DNA of 64,000 nt from Methanobacterium sp. Its GTDB lineage: Archaea; Methanobacteriota; Methanobacteria; Methanobacteriales; Methanobacteriaceae. The translations under genes and the position numbers were made by a program. Each line of letters begins with the position of its first letter. Within the stretch, counting starts at the first letter, position 1. The stretch is taken from the NCBI GenBank assembly GCA_018263005.1, contig JADFDH010000002.1, positions 427,393-491,392 on the forward strand. The letters are read 5' to 3'. Shown here in pieces: positions 19,941 to 27,450 of the stretch. Under the pieces are notes generated by a model that was given only the letters and a program-made list of their open reading frames with translations, made no database searches and was not told the origin of the DNA.

Positions 19941-20750
19941 GTGAAAACAATAACTTTAACTTTAAAGAAAAAATCCCCAATATCATTAGAGTTCGATGAA
20001 CTTATCCCAGATAAAATTTACAACTGGGAGAAAGCAGATTTTGAAAACTATGATGTACCAGTGGGAAATACTAGATTCCCCTTAACCGACTATTTCGATA
20101 TAGAAGTAGAAGGAGCTGCAGAAGGTCCAGAAGAAGTTAAAATGATCCTCGATGGTGACATGGGCCGAGTAAAATATATCGGCTGTGAAATGAGCGCTGG
20201 AGAAATCGTTGTTAACGGTGATGCTGACCTTCACTGCGGAGCGCAAATGAAAGGCGGTAAAATAACCGTCAATGGTGATGCTGAAAGTTACGCTGGACGT
20301 GAAATGGAAGGCGGAGAATTAGAAATCATGGGCAGCACCAGAGAATTTTGTGGATGCTCCTATATAGGAGAATGGAGAGGAATGAGCGATGGAAAAATTA
20401 CCATCCACGGAAACGCAGGAAAACAACTCGGAGAATGTCTATCCGGTGGAGAAATCTATGTAAAAGGAAACTGTGATATCCTTGCAGGAATTCACATGAC
20501 CAAAGGTTTCATCCAGATAGATGGGGATGTTACCCGCTGGCCAGGCGGTCAGATGAAAAACGGTAATATCCTGATCAACGGAAAACTGGGTGTACTCCTA
20601 GAGGGTTTAGTCTTTGATCAGATAGTCAAAGATCCGGAAATCGAAGGTAAAAACTTCTCTGGTAAATATATTAAATACACTGGAGACATAGCTTTAAACG
20701 GTAAAGGCGGATTATACCTAAACGCAGAGAAAAACAGGGATCTATTATAA
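19941..20750 (+). CDS. fwdC: Formylmethanofuran dehydrogenase subunit FwdC
   Basis: A 269-residue right-handed beta-helix subunit related to the C-terminal domain of glutamate synthase. It shows the repeated G-x-x-G-G-x-I/L pattern (MKGGKITVNGDA, MEGGELEIMG, LSGGEIYVKG, MKNGNILINGK). In the Fwd complex it holds FwdA and FwdD together and helps bind methanofuran. The start is GTG at 19941, after GGGGGTATTAAGC. It is the last gene of the operon, followed by a strong T-run. Confidence 0.92.
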   Translation: MKTITLTLKKKSPISLEFDELIPDKIYNWEKADFENYDVPVGNTRFPLTDYFDIEVEGAAEGPEEVKMILDGDMGRVKYIGCEMSAGEIVVNGDADLHCGAQMKGGKITVNGDAESYAGREMEGGELEIMGSTREFCGCSYIGEWRGMSDGKITIHGNAGKQLGECLSGGEIYVKGNCDILAGIHMTKGFIQIDGDVTRWPGGQMKNGNILINGKLGVLLEGLVFDQIVKDPEIEGKNFSGKYIKYTGDIALNGKGGLYLNAEKNRDLL

Positions 20751-20786
20751 ATCCCTTTTTTTTAATTTTTTTATAAAATTTTTTTA
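20751..20786 (+). terminator. T-run terminator after the fwd operon
   Basis: Three closely spaced runs of seven or more T follow the fwdC stop codon, as at archaeal intrinsic terminators. The next gene begins only 28 bases later, so some readthrough is possible. Confidence 0.5.
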
Positions 20787-20813
20787 GTATTTAATTTGTG
20801 ATTTTGTGATTTT

Positions 20814-21110
20814 ATGGAAAACGAAATAATTTTAAAGGCCGATGAGGTTATAGATTATATTTTAGACAATGTAGAAGATCATGATGAGATAGAACTCTCA
20901 TATAACCGAATTTACGCTCCAGGAACAGTTTTAGGGGTGATGTTAGATGATATTGATGGTGAAGAAAACTTACTATTGAAACTGCATCTAAACGGAGAAC
21001 TGGTTAATGATACCGTGGAAGTGAACATACATACCATAAAGGATGAAATTGTAGAAATAAGACACATCCGAGGCGAAAATTTAACAGTCATTGTGGTTGA
21101 AGATAACTAA
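20814..21110 (+). CDS. Small conserved methanogen protein (possible DUF2097), copy 1
   Basis: Acidic 98-residue protein without a transmembrane segment or cysteine motif. It shares with the next gene the block D-E/K-I/V-E-L-S-Y-N-R followed by a Pro-Gly pair (DEIELSYNRIYAPGTVLGVM) and a C-terminal block ending in IRHIRGENLTVIV. I think both belong to a methanobacterial family of unknown function, possibly DUF2097, but I cannot confirm this. No strong ribosome binding site precedes the ATG. Its place right behind fwd suggests a link to that operon. Confidence 0.6.
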   Translation: MENEIILKADEVIDYILDNVEDHDEIELSYNRIYAPGTVLGVMLDDIDGEENLLLKLHLNGELVNDTVEVNIHTIKDEIVEIRHIRGENLTVIVVEDN

Positions 21111-21166
21111 ATAAAACATTAAAGATAATACTAGTTAGTAGGTAGAAATTTTAGGAGCGTATTCTG

Positions 21167-21484
21167 GTGGTTAAAAATATTACAATGGATTGTGAAAAGG
21201 CAATAGAATACATTAAAAAAAATGTAAAAACCTACGATAAAGTTGAACTATCTTATAATAGGGTTTTCACTCCAGGTGAAGTGATAAACATCGACACATG
21301 CGTACTTAAAGATGGTAAAAAAAGCTGCACAGTAATGGTACAATTATCTGCCGATATACTAGGCAGTACGGTAGATGTAGATCTGGAAGAAGTGAAATAT
21401 GACCTGATAGAGGTTAGGCATATTACCCAGGATGGAGAAGAGACACTCATCGTCATCGATGTATGTGAGGAAGAATTAGAATAA
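21167..21484 (+). CDS. Small conserved methanogen protein (possible DUF2097), copy 2
   Basis: A 105-residue paralogue of the preceding gene. Shared blocks are a leading A/E-x-E-Y/I-I helix, DKVELSYNRVFTPGEVINI and IEVRHITQDGEETLIVIDV near the end. Start is GTG at 21167 after AGGAGCGTATTCTG. It is separated from copy 1 by 56 bases and is probably cotranscribed with it. Function unknown. Confidence 0.6.
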   Translation: MVKNITMDCEKAIEYIKKNVKTYDKVELSYNRVFTPGEVINIDTCVLKDGKKSCTVMVQLSADILGSTVDVDLEEVKYDLIEVRHITQDGEETLIVIDVCEEELE

Positions 21485-21544
21485 AAATCAAATAATTTTT
21501 AATTTTTCTTATTTTAATTTAAGAGAATTTTAAACATTCATGGC

Positions 21545-21560
21545 TAGGATTAAAATCCTA
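21545..21560. terminator. Short hairpin between convergent genes
   Basis: TAGGAT, a 4-base loop and ATCCTA form a 6-bp stem in the 97-base gap between the convergent small gene and the ModE-like gene, next to T-rich stretches. It may help end transcription from one or both sides. Confidence 0.35.
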
Positions 21561-21581
21561 TAAAGAGTAAAAATAAATAAT

Positions 21582-22271
21582 TTATATCTTAACCATAGCT
21601 AAAGCCGCGGCCTTAAAGCCAATGAATATATCTTTACCTAAGCTTAGATCTAACTGCTCTCGAGCGTATTCTGTGATGTCCACGAAGAGTGTAACATCAC
21701 CCAGATCCACATTCAAACGAACTAAATGATTTTTAAGTTCCATTCCAATGATTTTACCTGGGAAAATATTTCTAACACTGGATTCTTGAGGTTTTAACAT
21801 TACAAAGATATCTTCAGGACTGATCAGAACCAAAACCTTGTTACCTACTTTAAAATTACCTCGAAGGGGTAAAATTATTTTTTTCTTACCGATATGAATT
21901 GTGGCAATTTTATTCTCCTCATCAATAGCATCGATGGTGCTTTCGATTTCATTAACATCAGCATGCATTTTAAGGATACTTTCGACTTTTCGATACTCCT
22001 TTAAAATAGATTTACCACTGTCTGTGAGCTTACTTTCACCTCCCCCTCCTTTTCCACCTCTTTTGGTGGAAACTATGATTCGGTTAATTTCTTTTTCAAG
22101 ATCCTCGATATATTTAAGAGCGCTTCGATAAGGTATATTTGCCCTTTTGGAGGCTTCCATGATAGAACCGCATTCATCTATGTATTTTAAAAGCTTGAAC
22201 TTCTTTTTATTAACTAATATTATTGAATCATCAAATTTCAAACGGTACTGAGCATCATCTTTACTATCCAT
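21582..22271 (-). CDS. modE: ModE-like regulator: winged HTH plus TOBE/Mop metal-binding region
   Basis: Probable molybdate- or tungstate-sensing transcription factor, 229 residues. Residues 25-95 match the ModE N-terminal winged helix (FKLLKYIDECGSIMEASKRA and SALKYIEDLEKEIN, with a glycine-rich wing RGGKGGGGESKLT). From about residue 110 two TOBE-like segments follow; the last (IIGMELKNHLVRLNVDLGDV onward) has the usual Mop pattern. GGGGGATAAACTTC precedes the ATG. It is transcribed in the same direction as modABC and lies directly downstream of modC, which supports control of the transporter, perhaps at the repeated elements before modA. Confidence 0.8.
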   Translation of the reverse strand: MDSKDDAQYRLKFDDSIILVNKKKFKLLKYIDECGSIMEASKRANIPYRSALKYIEDLEKEINRIIVSTKRGGKGGGGESKLTDSGKSILKEYRKVESILKMHADVNEIESTIDAIDEENKIATIHIGKKKIILPLRGNFKVGNKVLVLISPEDIFVMLKPQESSVRNIFPGKIIGMELKNHLVRLNVDLGDVTLFVDITEYAREQLDLSLGKDIFIGFKAAALAMVKI

Positions 22272-22330
22272 GAAGTTTATCCCCCAATATTGATTTCATA
22301 TATAATTTGATAAGGATATAATTTCTCTAA

Positions 22331-23428
22331 TTATTGCATCAATGATTTAAATGAATCATTTCCATCTATTATTTTAACATTTACAGATTTAAAGCTTAAA
22401 TAAATCTCTTTTCCCTTTTTTATACCCAATAAATCCGATGAACTGGGAGTTATTATTCCTTTGAATGCATTGCCCTTTATATCTACTTCAATCCATACTG
22501 TGGGGCCTATATGCATTACATCGGTAATTAAACCTTTTAATTGGTTCCTTATGGAGGATATAAATGGTTTATTTGAGAAAACTATATTTTCGGGCCTAAT
22601 TGCGACCATTACAGGCATATCTTTGCCTGAATATGTATCTGAACTGTGTAAAACCAAATCGTTGTTTATTTGCACATCTGAGATTCCTTTACTTTCCTTG
22701 ATCACTTTTCCTTCAAATATGTTATGGACACCCACGAAATCGGCCACGAAATTATGAGAGGGTTTAGAGAACACATCAGTTACCCTACCCTGTTGTAATA
22801 TAATACCGTCATTCAGCACTGCCACTTGTTCAGCTAAACTCCAAACATCATTAAAATTGTGACTGACATGGATGCAAGTGGTTTGATATTCCTTCATTAC
22901 ATTTTTTATTAGTTCAGTTAGAAAGGCTTGAGTGTTTATATCAAGAGCACTGAAAGGTTCATCCATTAGCAATATATTTGGTTCTACAATTAAAGATCTA
23001 GCAATAGCTGTTCTCTGTTTTTCCCCTCCACTGAGTGTTTCTGGATTTCTGTCTAATAGATGATCAATTTTAAGAAGTTTAGCCAGGTTTAGGATCTTAG
23101 ATTCTATCAATTCTTTGTCATCTAATTTTTTCTTTAAACCATATGCTATATTTTCATAGACGTTCATATTGGGGAAAAGAACATAGTCTTGATATACAAT
23201 ACTAATTCCCCTTTTTTCGGGTTTAAGGTTGGTTATATCCTTTCCTTCCAGGAAAATTTTTCCTTTATAGGGGCTGAAAAACCCTGCTATTGTTTCTAGA
23301 AGCACGGATTTACCTGAGCCAGTAGGCCCAATTAGAACTAGGTAATCATTTTTTTCAAGACTTAGATTCACATTTTTTAAGTGAAATTGTCCTAGGTCCA
23401 CACTTAAATCTTTAATATTTAAAAACAT
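22331..23428 (-). CDS. modC: Molybdate/tungstate ABC transporter ATPase
   Basis: ATPase of an oxyanion importer, about 365 residues. It has Walker A GPTGSGKSVL near residue 36, the signature LSGGEKQR, Walker B ILLMDEPFSALD and the H-loop CIHVSHNFND. The C-terminal 120 residues form a TOBE-like regulatory domain (RNQLKGLITDVMHIGPTVWI), common in ModC and WtpC. The frame is open from a TTG at 23434, directly behind the modB stop; I prefer the ATG six bases further on, though GAGGG is better spaced for the TTG. Which metal is carried cannot be told from sequence, but the neighbouring tungsten enzyme makes tungstate likely. Confidence 0.88.
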   Translation of the reverse strand: MFLNIKDLSVDLGQFHLKNVNLSLEKNDYLVLIGPTGSGKSVLLETIAGFFSPYKGKIFLEGKDITNLKPEKRGISIVYQDYVLFPNMNVYENIAYGLKKKLDDKELIESKILNLAKLLKIDHLLDRNPETLSGGEKQRTAIARSLIVEPNILLMDEPFSALDINTQAFLTELIKNVMKEYQTTCIHVSHNFNDVWSLAEQVAVLNDGIILQQGRVTDVFSKPSHNFVADFVGVHNIFEGKVIKESKGISDVQINNDLVLHSSDTYSGKDMPVMVAIRPENIVFSNKPFISSIRNQLKGLITDVMHIGPTVWIEVDIKGNAFKGIITPSSSDLLGIKKGKEIYLSFKSVNVKIIDGNDSFKSLMQ

Positions 23429-23434
23429 ACTCAA

Positions 23435-24235
23435 TCAGCCTATTCCCTCAATGTTTTCATGTGCATATTTTTCTAATAAAAATATGGCTATGAAAGATAT
23501 TATTACCAGTAATATACTGGCGGTTATCGCTGCATCTATGTTTCCCAGTGATAGATTATAGTATATAGCAATAGATAATGTTTCAGTCTTTAAATAAGTT
23601 CCCCCGCCTACTAAAAGGACTGCAGCGAATGTTCCTATGCATCTGGCCAGTGTAACCACTGAAGAAGCAAATATACCTCCTTTAGCTAGTGGAATGGTAA
23701 TTTTTCTAAAAGTTTCAAACTCCCCATATCCTAAACTCCGGGAAACAAACTCATATCTCGGATTTACATAATTAAATGTTGAATATAATATTCTAACTGC
23801 ATAAGGGAGGGCTACAAAGAATTGAGCAATTATTATGCCTGTGGTGGTAAAAATAATATCAATGCCTAAATTATTCAAAAATGGACCTAAAAATCGGTTT
23901 CCAAATATCATTAACAAAGCGATACCCAGTACAATTTCTGGAAAAGCTATGGGAAGATCCAAAATACTCTTCAATATATTTTTTAAGGGAAAGGAATATC
24001 TTGAAAACGAATAGGCGGTGGGAATGGCTATGATCATTACAAAAAAAGCTGCCAATATTGAGGTCGATAGGGTTAATTTGAGGGCTGTAACCATTTCTTC
24101 TGAAAATATTGACTGTAAAAATCCATCAGGAGATGGAATAATGAATATACTTCCAATTATAACGAATAAAAAGGCTGTAAAAATAAAAGATATGGATATG
24201 AAAATAATTTCAAGTTTACTGCGCATAATTATCAT
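23435..24235 (-). CDS. modB: Molybdate/tungstate ABC transporter permease
   Basis: Membrane permease of about 266 residues with several hydrophobic segments (for example the N-terminal IIFISISFIFTAFLFVIIGS and near the end AAITASILLVIISFIAIFLL). The ATPase-coupling EAA-like loop reads SRSLGYGEFETFRKITIPLA. Start could be the ATG at 24235 or the one at 24226; neither has a strong ribosome binding site. It abuts modC and lies 42 bases after modA. Confidence 0.87.
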   Translation of the reverse strand: MIIMRSKLEIIFISISFIFTAFLFVIIGSIFIIPSPDGFLQSIFSEEMVTALKLTLSTSILAAFFVMIIAIPTAYSFSRYSFPLKNILKSILDLPIAFPEIVLGIALLMIFGNRFLGPFLNNLGIDIIFTTTGIIIAQFFVALPYAVRILYSTFNYVNPRYEFVSRSLGYGEFETFRKITIPLAKGGIFASSVVTLARCIGTFAAVLLVGGGTYLKTETLSIAIYYNLSLGNIDAAITASILLVIISFIAIFLLEKYAHENIEGIG

Positions 24236-24277
24236 TATAGCATTTTAATGAATATTTACTTTCATATCCAAAACTAA

Positions 24278-25099
24278 TTAGTATGGAGTTTGTTTAACTG
24301 GTCTGAATCCATGTTTCTGCCAGATCTGCAATCCTTCATAGGAAGATATGTAATCTTCGAATTTCTGGGATAGACCTTTATTTTTAGTGAATTTAGTTAT
24401 ACCTGCTCCTATGGTGGCGATAGCATTTTGATCATTTGGAATTAGAATTACATCAATTTTTCCCTGTGCATCGCCAGTAGTTGCAATGTCTTCCATAACA
24501 ATGGCGGCATCTACTTGTCCGGAAGTTACATAGGTCATCAGTTGATTTACTGTTGGTGCATACACCACGACGTTATTTTTAACAGCAGCTAAATTACCGC
24601 TTTGATTGAATATTTTGATACTCTGTTTACCTACCGCTGTATTGTTGGTATCTCCCAGTGCAATTTTCAGTCCTGATTGGCTAAAATCCTTCACTGAAGT
24701 AATCTTTTTAGGGTTTCCTTTCTGAACAGCAATGACTGGTATGTGATACACGAGTGGTATGACAGTAGCGTTGTCGATGTAGCCTTTGTTTTTGGCATTA
24801 TCCATGAAGGTTAGGTCTCCAGGAACGACTATATCAGCAGATTTTTGAGTACTAAGCGTTGCAAAAAGTTCTCCACTGTTACCATATTGTACATTGACCA
24901 CGGTTCCGGGGTTTTCTTTTTCAAAGTTGGCTTTAAGATCATTCATAGCAGCCATGGTTCCCGCACCCGCCAGTACAGTTATATTTCCTTTAGCATTACT
25001 TCCGCCATTAAAAATTCCACTGGCATATGCTCCAGCTACTAAAACCACTATCACTACAATAGCTATTATTAAAGATTGTTTGAAATCCATATTTATCAT
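24278..25099 (-). CDS. modA: Molybdate/tungstate-binding protein
   Basis: Extracellular oxyanion-binding protein, 273 residues, tethered by an uncleaved N-terminal helix or signal sequence (SLIIAIVVIVVLVAGAYASG). The mature part follows the ModA pattern: ITVLAGAGTMAAMNDLK, GNSGELFATL, SADIVVPGD, the hinge strand IPVIAVQKGNPKKI and VDAAIVMED. No cysteine lipobox is seen. In-frame ATGs lie at 25099 and 25090 and both are possible starts. It is the first gene of modABC and stands behind two repeated promoter-like elements. Confidence 0.88.
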   Translation of the reverse strand: MINMDFKQSLIIAIVVIVVLVAGAYASGIFNGGSNAKGNITVLAGAGTMAAMNDLKANFEKENPGTVVNVQYGNSGELFATLSTQKSADIVVPGDLTFMDNAKNKGYIDNATVIPLVYHIPVIAVQKGNPKKITSVKDFSQSGLKIALGDTNNTAVGKQSIKIFNQSGNLAAVKNNVVVYAPTVNQLMTYVTSGQVDAAIVMEDIATTGDAQGKIDVILIPNDQNAIATIGAGITKFTKNKGLSQKFEDYISSYEGLQIWQKHGFRPVKQTPY

Positions 25100-25134
25100 C
25101 TTATAGAATTATTTAACATTAAAAATTGTATTAA

Positions 25135-25157
25135 AGAGTGATATATATATACCTATC
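25135..25157 (-). promoter_or_regulatory. Proximal TATA-containing repeat before modA
   Basis: On the minus strand this 23-base element reads GATAGG, an A/T-only TATA core and TCACTCT. The core lies about 45 bases before the modA start, as expected for the promoter. A near-identical copy lies exactly 50 bases upstream. Confidence 0.55.
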
Positions 25158-25184
25158 GATCCTGTTATTTATAAATAATCTAAG

Positions 25185-25207
25185 AGAGTGATATTTATAA
25201 ACCTATC
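25185..25207 (-). promoter_or_regulatory. Distal copy of the modA promoter repeat
   Basis: Same GATAGG...TCACTCT frame as the proximal copy, with TTTATAAATA as core; the differences lie only inside the A/T core. A 50-base spacing puts both copies on the same face of the DNA, suiting a cooperative regulator or tandem promoters. Confidence 0.5.
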
Positions 25208-25290
25208 AAAATTATTTTAAAATAAAAATTATTACATTATTCAAACAGATACTATTAAATGAACTAGGATATTTATAAGATTTCTTTCAA

Positions 25291-25425
25291 CTAATTTTTT
25301 CTTATGTAATCATCTACAGCTCTTCTGAACAAATTAGCAATTGTAATATTACCTTTTTTTTGGAAATTTCATTCAAGTCATGATACATTTCTTCAGGAAT
25401 TTTCATAGGTTATTTGTTTATCCAT
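25291..25425 (-). pseudogene. Disrupted ribbon-helix-helix (CopG-like) regulator
   Basis: From an ATG at 25425 the minus strand reads MDKQIT. It must then shift one base to read MKIPEEMYHDLNEISKK, and at a run of eight A (near 25354-25361) shift back to read GNITIANLFRRAVDDYIRKN before the TAG at 25291. Joined together this is a classic 44-residue ribbon-helix-helix protein (strand with KIPEE, helix, GNITIANLFRRAVDDYI). Start and stop share a frame (135 bases), so two opposite single-base indels separate the pieces. GGTGATTCGTT precedes the ATG. It is a dead gene or carries two sequencing errors; its position before modA hints at a former regulator there. Confidence 0.65.
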
Positions 25426-25473
25426 AACGAATCACCTATAAAATATTCAGATTGATTAACTGCTATAAAAATA

Positions 25474-26055
25474 TTAGACATGATTATTGGAAGAACAACC
25501 CTGGCAGATGGTCTCTTCATCTATACAGATAAAGGATTCACCGCAAATATTGCATATGGTTACATTTTTTTTGGTTTTAACCGGCACAGGCACATCAACG
25601 TACTCCCAAGTATAAACATCTTCACCAGCTTCTATTAAATCTGATATGGCATCTTCATGGGATACTTTTCTTTCATTCATGAACCATGCATGAAAAACAG
25701 GGTATTTGGCGGTTTTTTCAGGATCCAGAAATATTCTAAGGCCTTTAACTTTTCCCTGACCTGTTTTGGCTGCTTTGTTAATGGTAATGGCCATTTTACC
25801 ATAATCCAGTATTTTAAGGCCCTTATTTCCGATAGTGCTGCTGTATAATATCTGGAAGGGATCTGGCAGGCAATTGAATGTTTCACAAGTAACAAACACC
25901 CGATCTCCCTCCTTAATATCCAGTAATCTACGGGCTATTTGTAACATTTGCAGGCCTATGAAGGCGCCTGTGCTTAGATAACCATGGAAAGGGACTAATT
26001 TATCTATCTGGGATAATATTTCAGGGTCATCGATTTTTGCAATTATTTCATCCAT
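25474..26055 (-). CDS. FmdE-family protein with C-terminal zinc ribbon
   Basis: A 193-residue member of the FmdE family, named after a gene of the molybdenum formylmethanofuran dehydrogenase operon; its biochemical role is not settled. The N-terminal motif that usually reads FHGHxCPG is FHGYLSTG here, so the conserved cysteine is replaced. Residues 160-190 form a zinc ribbon (CNICGES and CQGC). The frame is open from a TTG at 26073, but GGAGATAAGAAA right before the ATG at 26055 marks the start. The upstream methyltransferase lies 33 bases away on the same strand, so the two are probably an operon. Confidence 0.78.
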   Translation of the reverse strand: MDEIIAKIDDPEILSQIDKLVPFHGYLSTGAFIGLQMLQIARRLLDIKEGDRVFVTCETFNCLPDPFQILYSSTIGNKGLKILDYGKMAITINKAAKTGQGKVKGLRIFLDPEKTAKYPVFHAWFMNERKVSHEDAISDLIEAGEDVYTWEYVDVPVPVKTKKNVTICNICGESFICIDEETICQGCSSNNHV

Positions 26056-26088
26056 TTTCTTATCTCCAATCAATGTATCTTTATTAAT

Positions 26089-26925
26089 TCATGATTTTTT
26101 CCACAAAATAAGGATCCATTTAGAATTACTTCGGGAATAGGATAAACTTCCATCTAGATTTTTATTTAAGACTTTTTGAAGATGATTTTTTACCAAAATC
26201 TTTTCATCTTCATTTAAGTCTCCCACCCTCCATTGAATTCTATCCAAGGCATCATCCATATTGGAATAGTAATTACGAGTATTTGATTGCAATGGTTCCA
26301 CATCTGCATGGATTCCCATATCCTGAAGAATGTTTAAAACGATAGTATAGTCCGGATGCTGGTAACTTTTTCTTCCCAGTAGATCGGCAATTTCACTTTC
26401 AAATTCACGGTTATTAACACCCCACAGGGTTATATAAACATATTTCCTTGCAATTTCGTTTATTTTTTCTAATTCGGGTTTTATGTCTGCAATTCCATTC
26501 AAAGAGCGAGATGCCACTACAATATCATGAACACCAATTTCATGGGCACTCATGTCCTCTATATTCTTATTAATGATATTGATATTTGATATATTTTCAG
26601 ATAATGCCTTTTTCTGTAGGATATCTAACATTTTAGCGGAACTGTCCAGGGCAGTAACTGATTTGGCCTTCTTTGCCAAGGGAATGGTGATCACGCCGTT
26701 TCCGCATCCTATGTCTAGTATTGTATCCCTATTTTTTATTTTTATTTTATTAACCAGTTCCTGTGGATAATCATCTTTCTTCATCCACTGATCGAATTTA
26801 GGGGCTATTTTATCCCATGATTTTGACTTGTCTTTTTGTGGAAGTTTACCAACAGCTTCCTTCCATAAAGAATTCCAGTCTCTTTTATTTCCAGTTTTAT
26901 CAAGGGGGGTAATGAAATTCACCAC
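26089..26925 (-). CDS. Class I SAM-dependent methyltransferase
   Basis: About 278 residues. A SAM-binding motif I, ILDIGCGNGVITIPLAKKA, lies near residues 69-87, followed by ALDSS (motif II) and a later IVVASRSLN block. The target is unknown. The start is uncertain. A GTG at 26925 lies about 25 bases after a TTTATATC box (26946-26953), which suits a leaderless transcript. Alternatively GGTGA at 26920-26924 could serve an ATT codon at 26913, six bases downstream. It is probably cotranscribed with the FmdE-family gene, a pairing that suggests a shared but unknown task. Confidence 0.75.
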   Translation of the reverse strand: MVNFITPLDKTGNKRDWNSLWKEAVGKLPQKDKSKSWDKIAPKFDQWMKKDDYPQELVNKIKIKNRDTILDIGCGNGVITIPLAKKAKSVTALDSSAKMLDILQKKALSENISNINIINKNIEDMSAHEIGVHDIVVASRSLNGIADIKPELEKINEIARKYVYITLWGVNNREFESEIADLLGRKSYQHPDYTIVLNILQDMGIHADVEPLQSNTRNYYSNMDDALDRIQWRVGDLNEDEKILVKNHLQKVLNKNLDGSLSYSRSNSKWILILWKKS

Positions 26926-27310
26926 TTAAAAATTGATTTATCAATGATATAAACATCTCATTGATTATTTATTGCTTATTTTTGTTTGTTAACATTTTTT
27001 AATATTTACTTTCTCTTTGATCATATTTTTTTTATTTCCTTGTTAAATGAAATATATGACATGGTGCTATGTTCACATCGATTTAGTGGGTTGAATATAA
27101 ATTATCTAATTTTATATGAAGTTTTTTTGTTTATAATAGATTTTATGGTCAAATACAAAATTTAAGAATCAAATCGTTTGTAAAAAATAAATTAAATAAT
27201 TTTAATTAATAAATTATTTATAAATAGGATAATTTAGATTTTTAACATTACATTATTATAAAAAAAATAATCGATTGTTTATAGTTTTTTCTATATTTTT
27301 TTTAATATTA
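26926..27310. other. AT-rich intergenic stretch
   Basis: About 385 bases, mostly A and T, between the methyltransferase and a fwdA relic. Apart from the TATA box of the methyltransferase gene I see no gene, RNA or clear repeat. It may hold further decayed remnants of the gene whose piece survives at 27323-27420. Confidence 0.35.
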
Positions 27311-27322
27311 GAAATGGTCATC

Positions 27323-27420
27323 CCTAAAGTTTAATAAAGTTAGGGCATTGGCCCAATAGGGGCCAATGAAATGTTAGGACTACCACAATCCATACAAATT
27401 TACCCAAACCTAAATAAATA
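27323..27420 (+). pseudogene. Relic of a second fwdA gene
   Basis: Bases 27365-27387 are identical over 23 positions to 18874-18896 inside fwdA, and eight more match after one mismatch. Translated, 27363-27420 gives ANEMLGLPQSIQIYPNLNK and a stop, against ANEMLGLPHSIHVHANDI in FwdA. Just before it, KV-RALAQ matches VIRALSK of FwdA, then a TAG and a frameshift. The rest of the gene is gone. It lies beside a second fwdF-like polyferredoxin, so it is likely what remains of a second formylmethanofuran dehydrogenase locus or of a failed duplication. Confidence 0.7.
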
Positions 27421-27450
27421 AGAAACTAACCTTTAAGATAAAAATATAAA

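Noticed and set aside
25354..25361. Programmed frameshifting at the A-run of the ribbon-helix-helix gene
   Set aside because: A second, unrelated shift earlier in the gene is also needed, which makes decay or sequencing error more likely.
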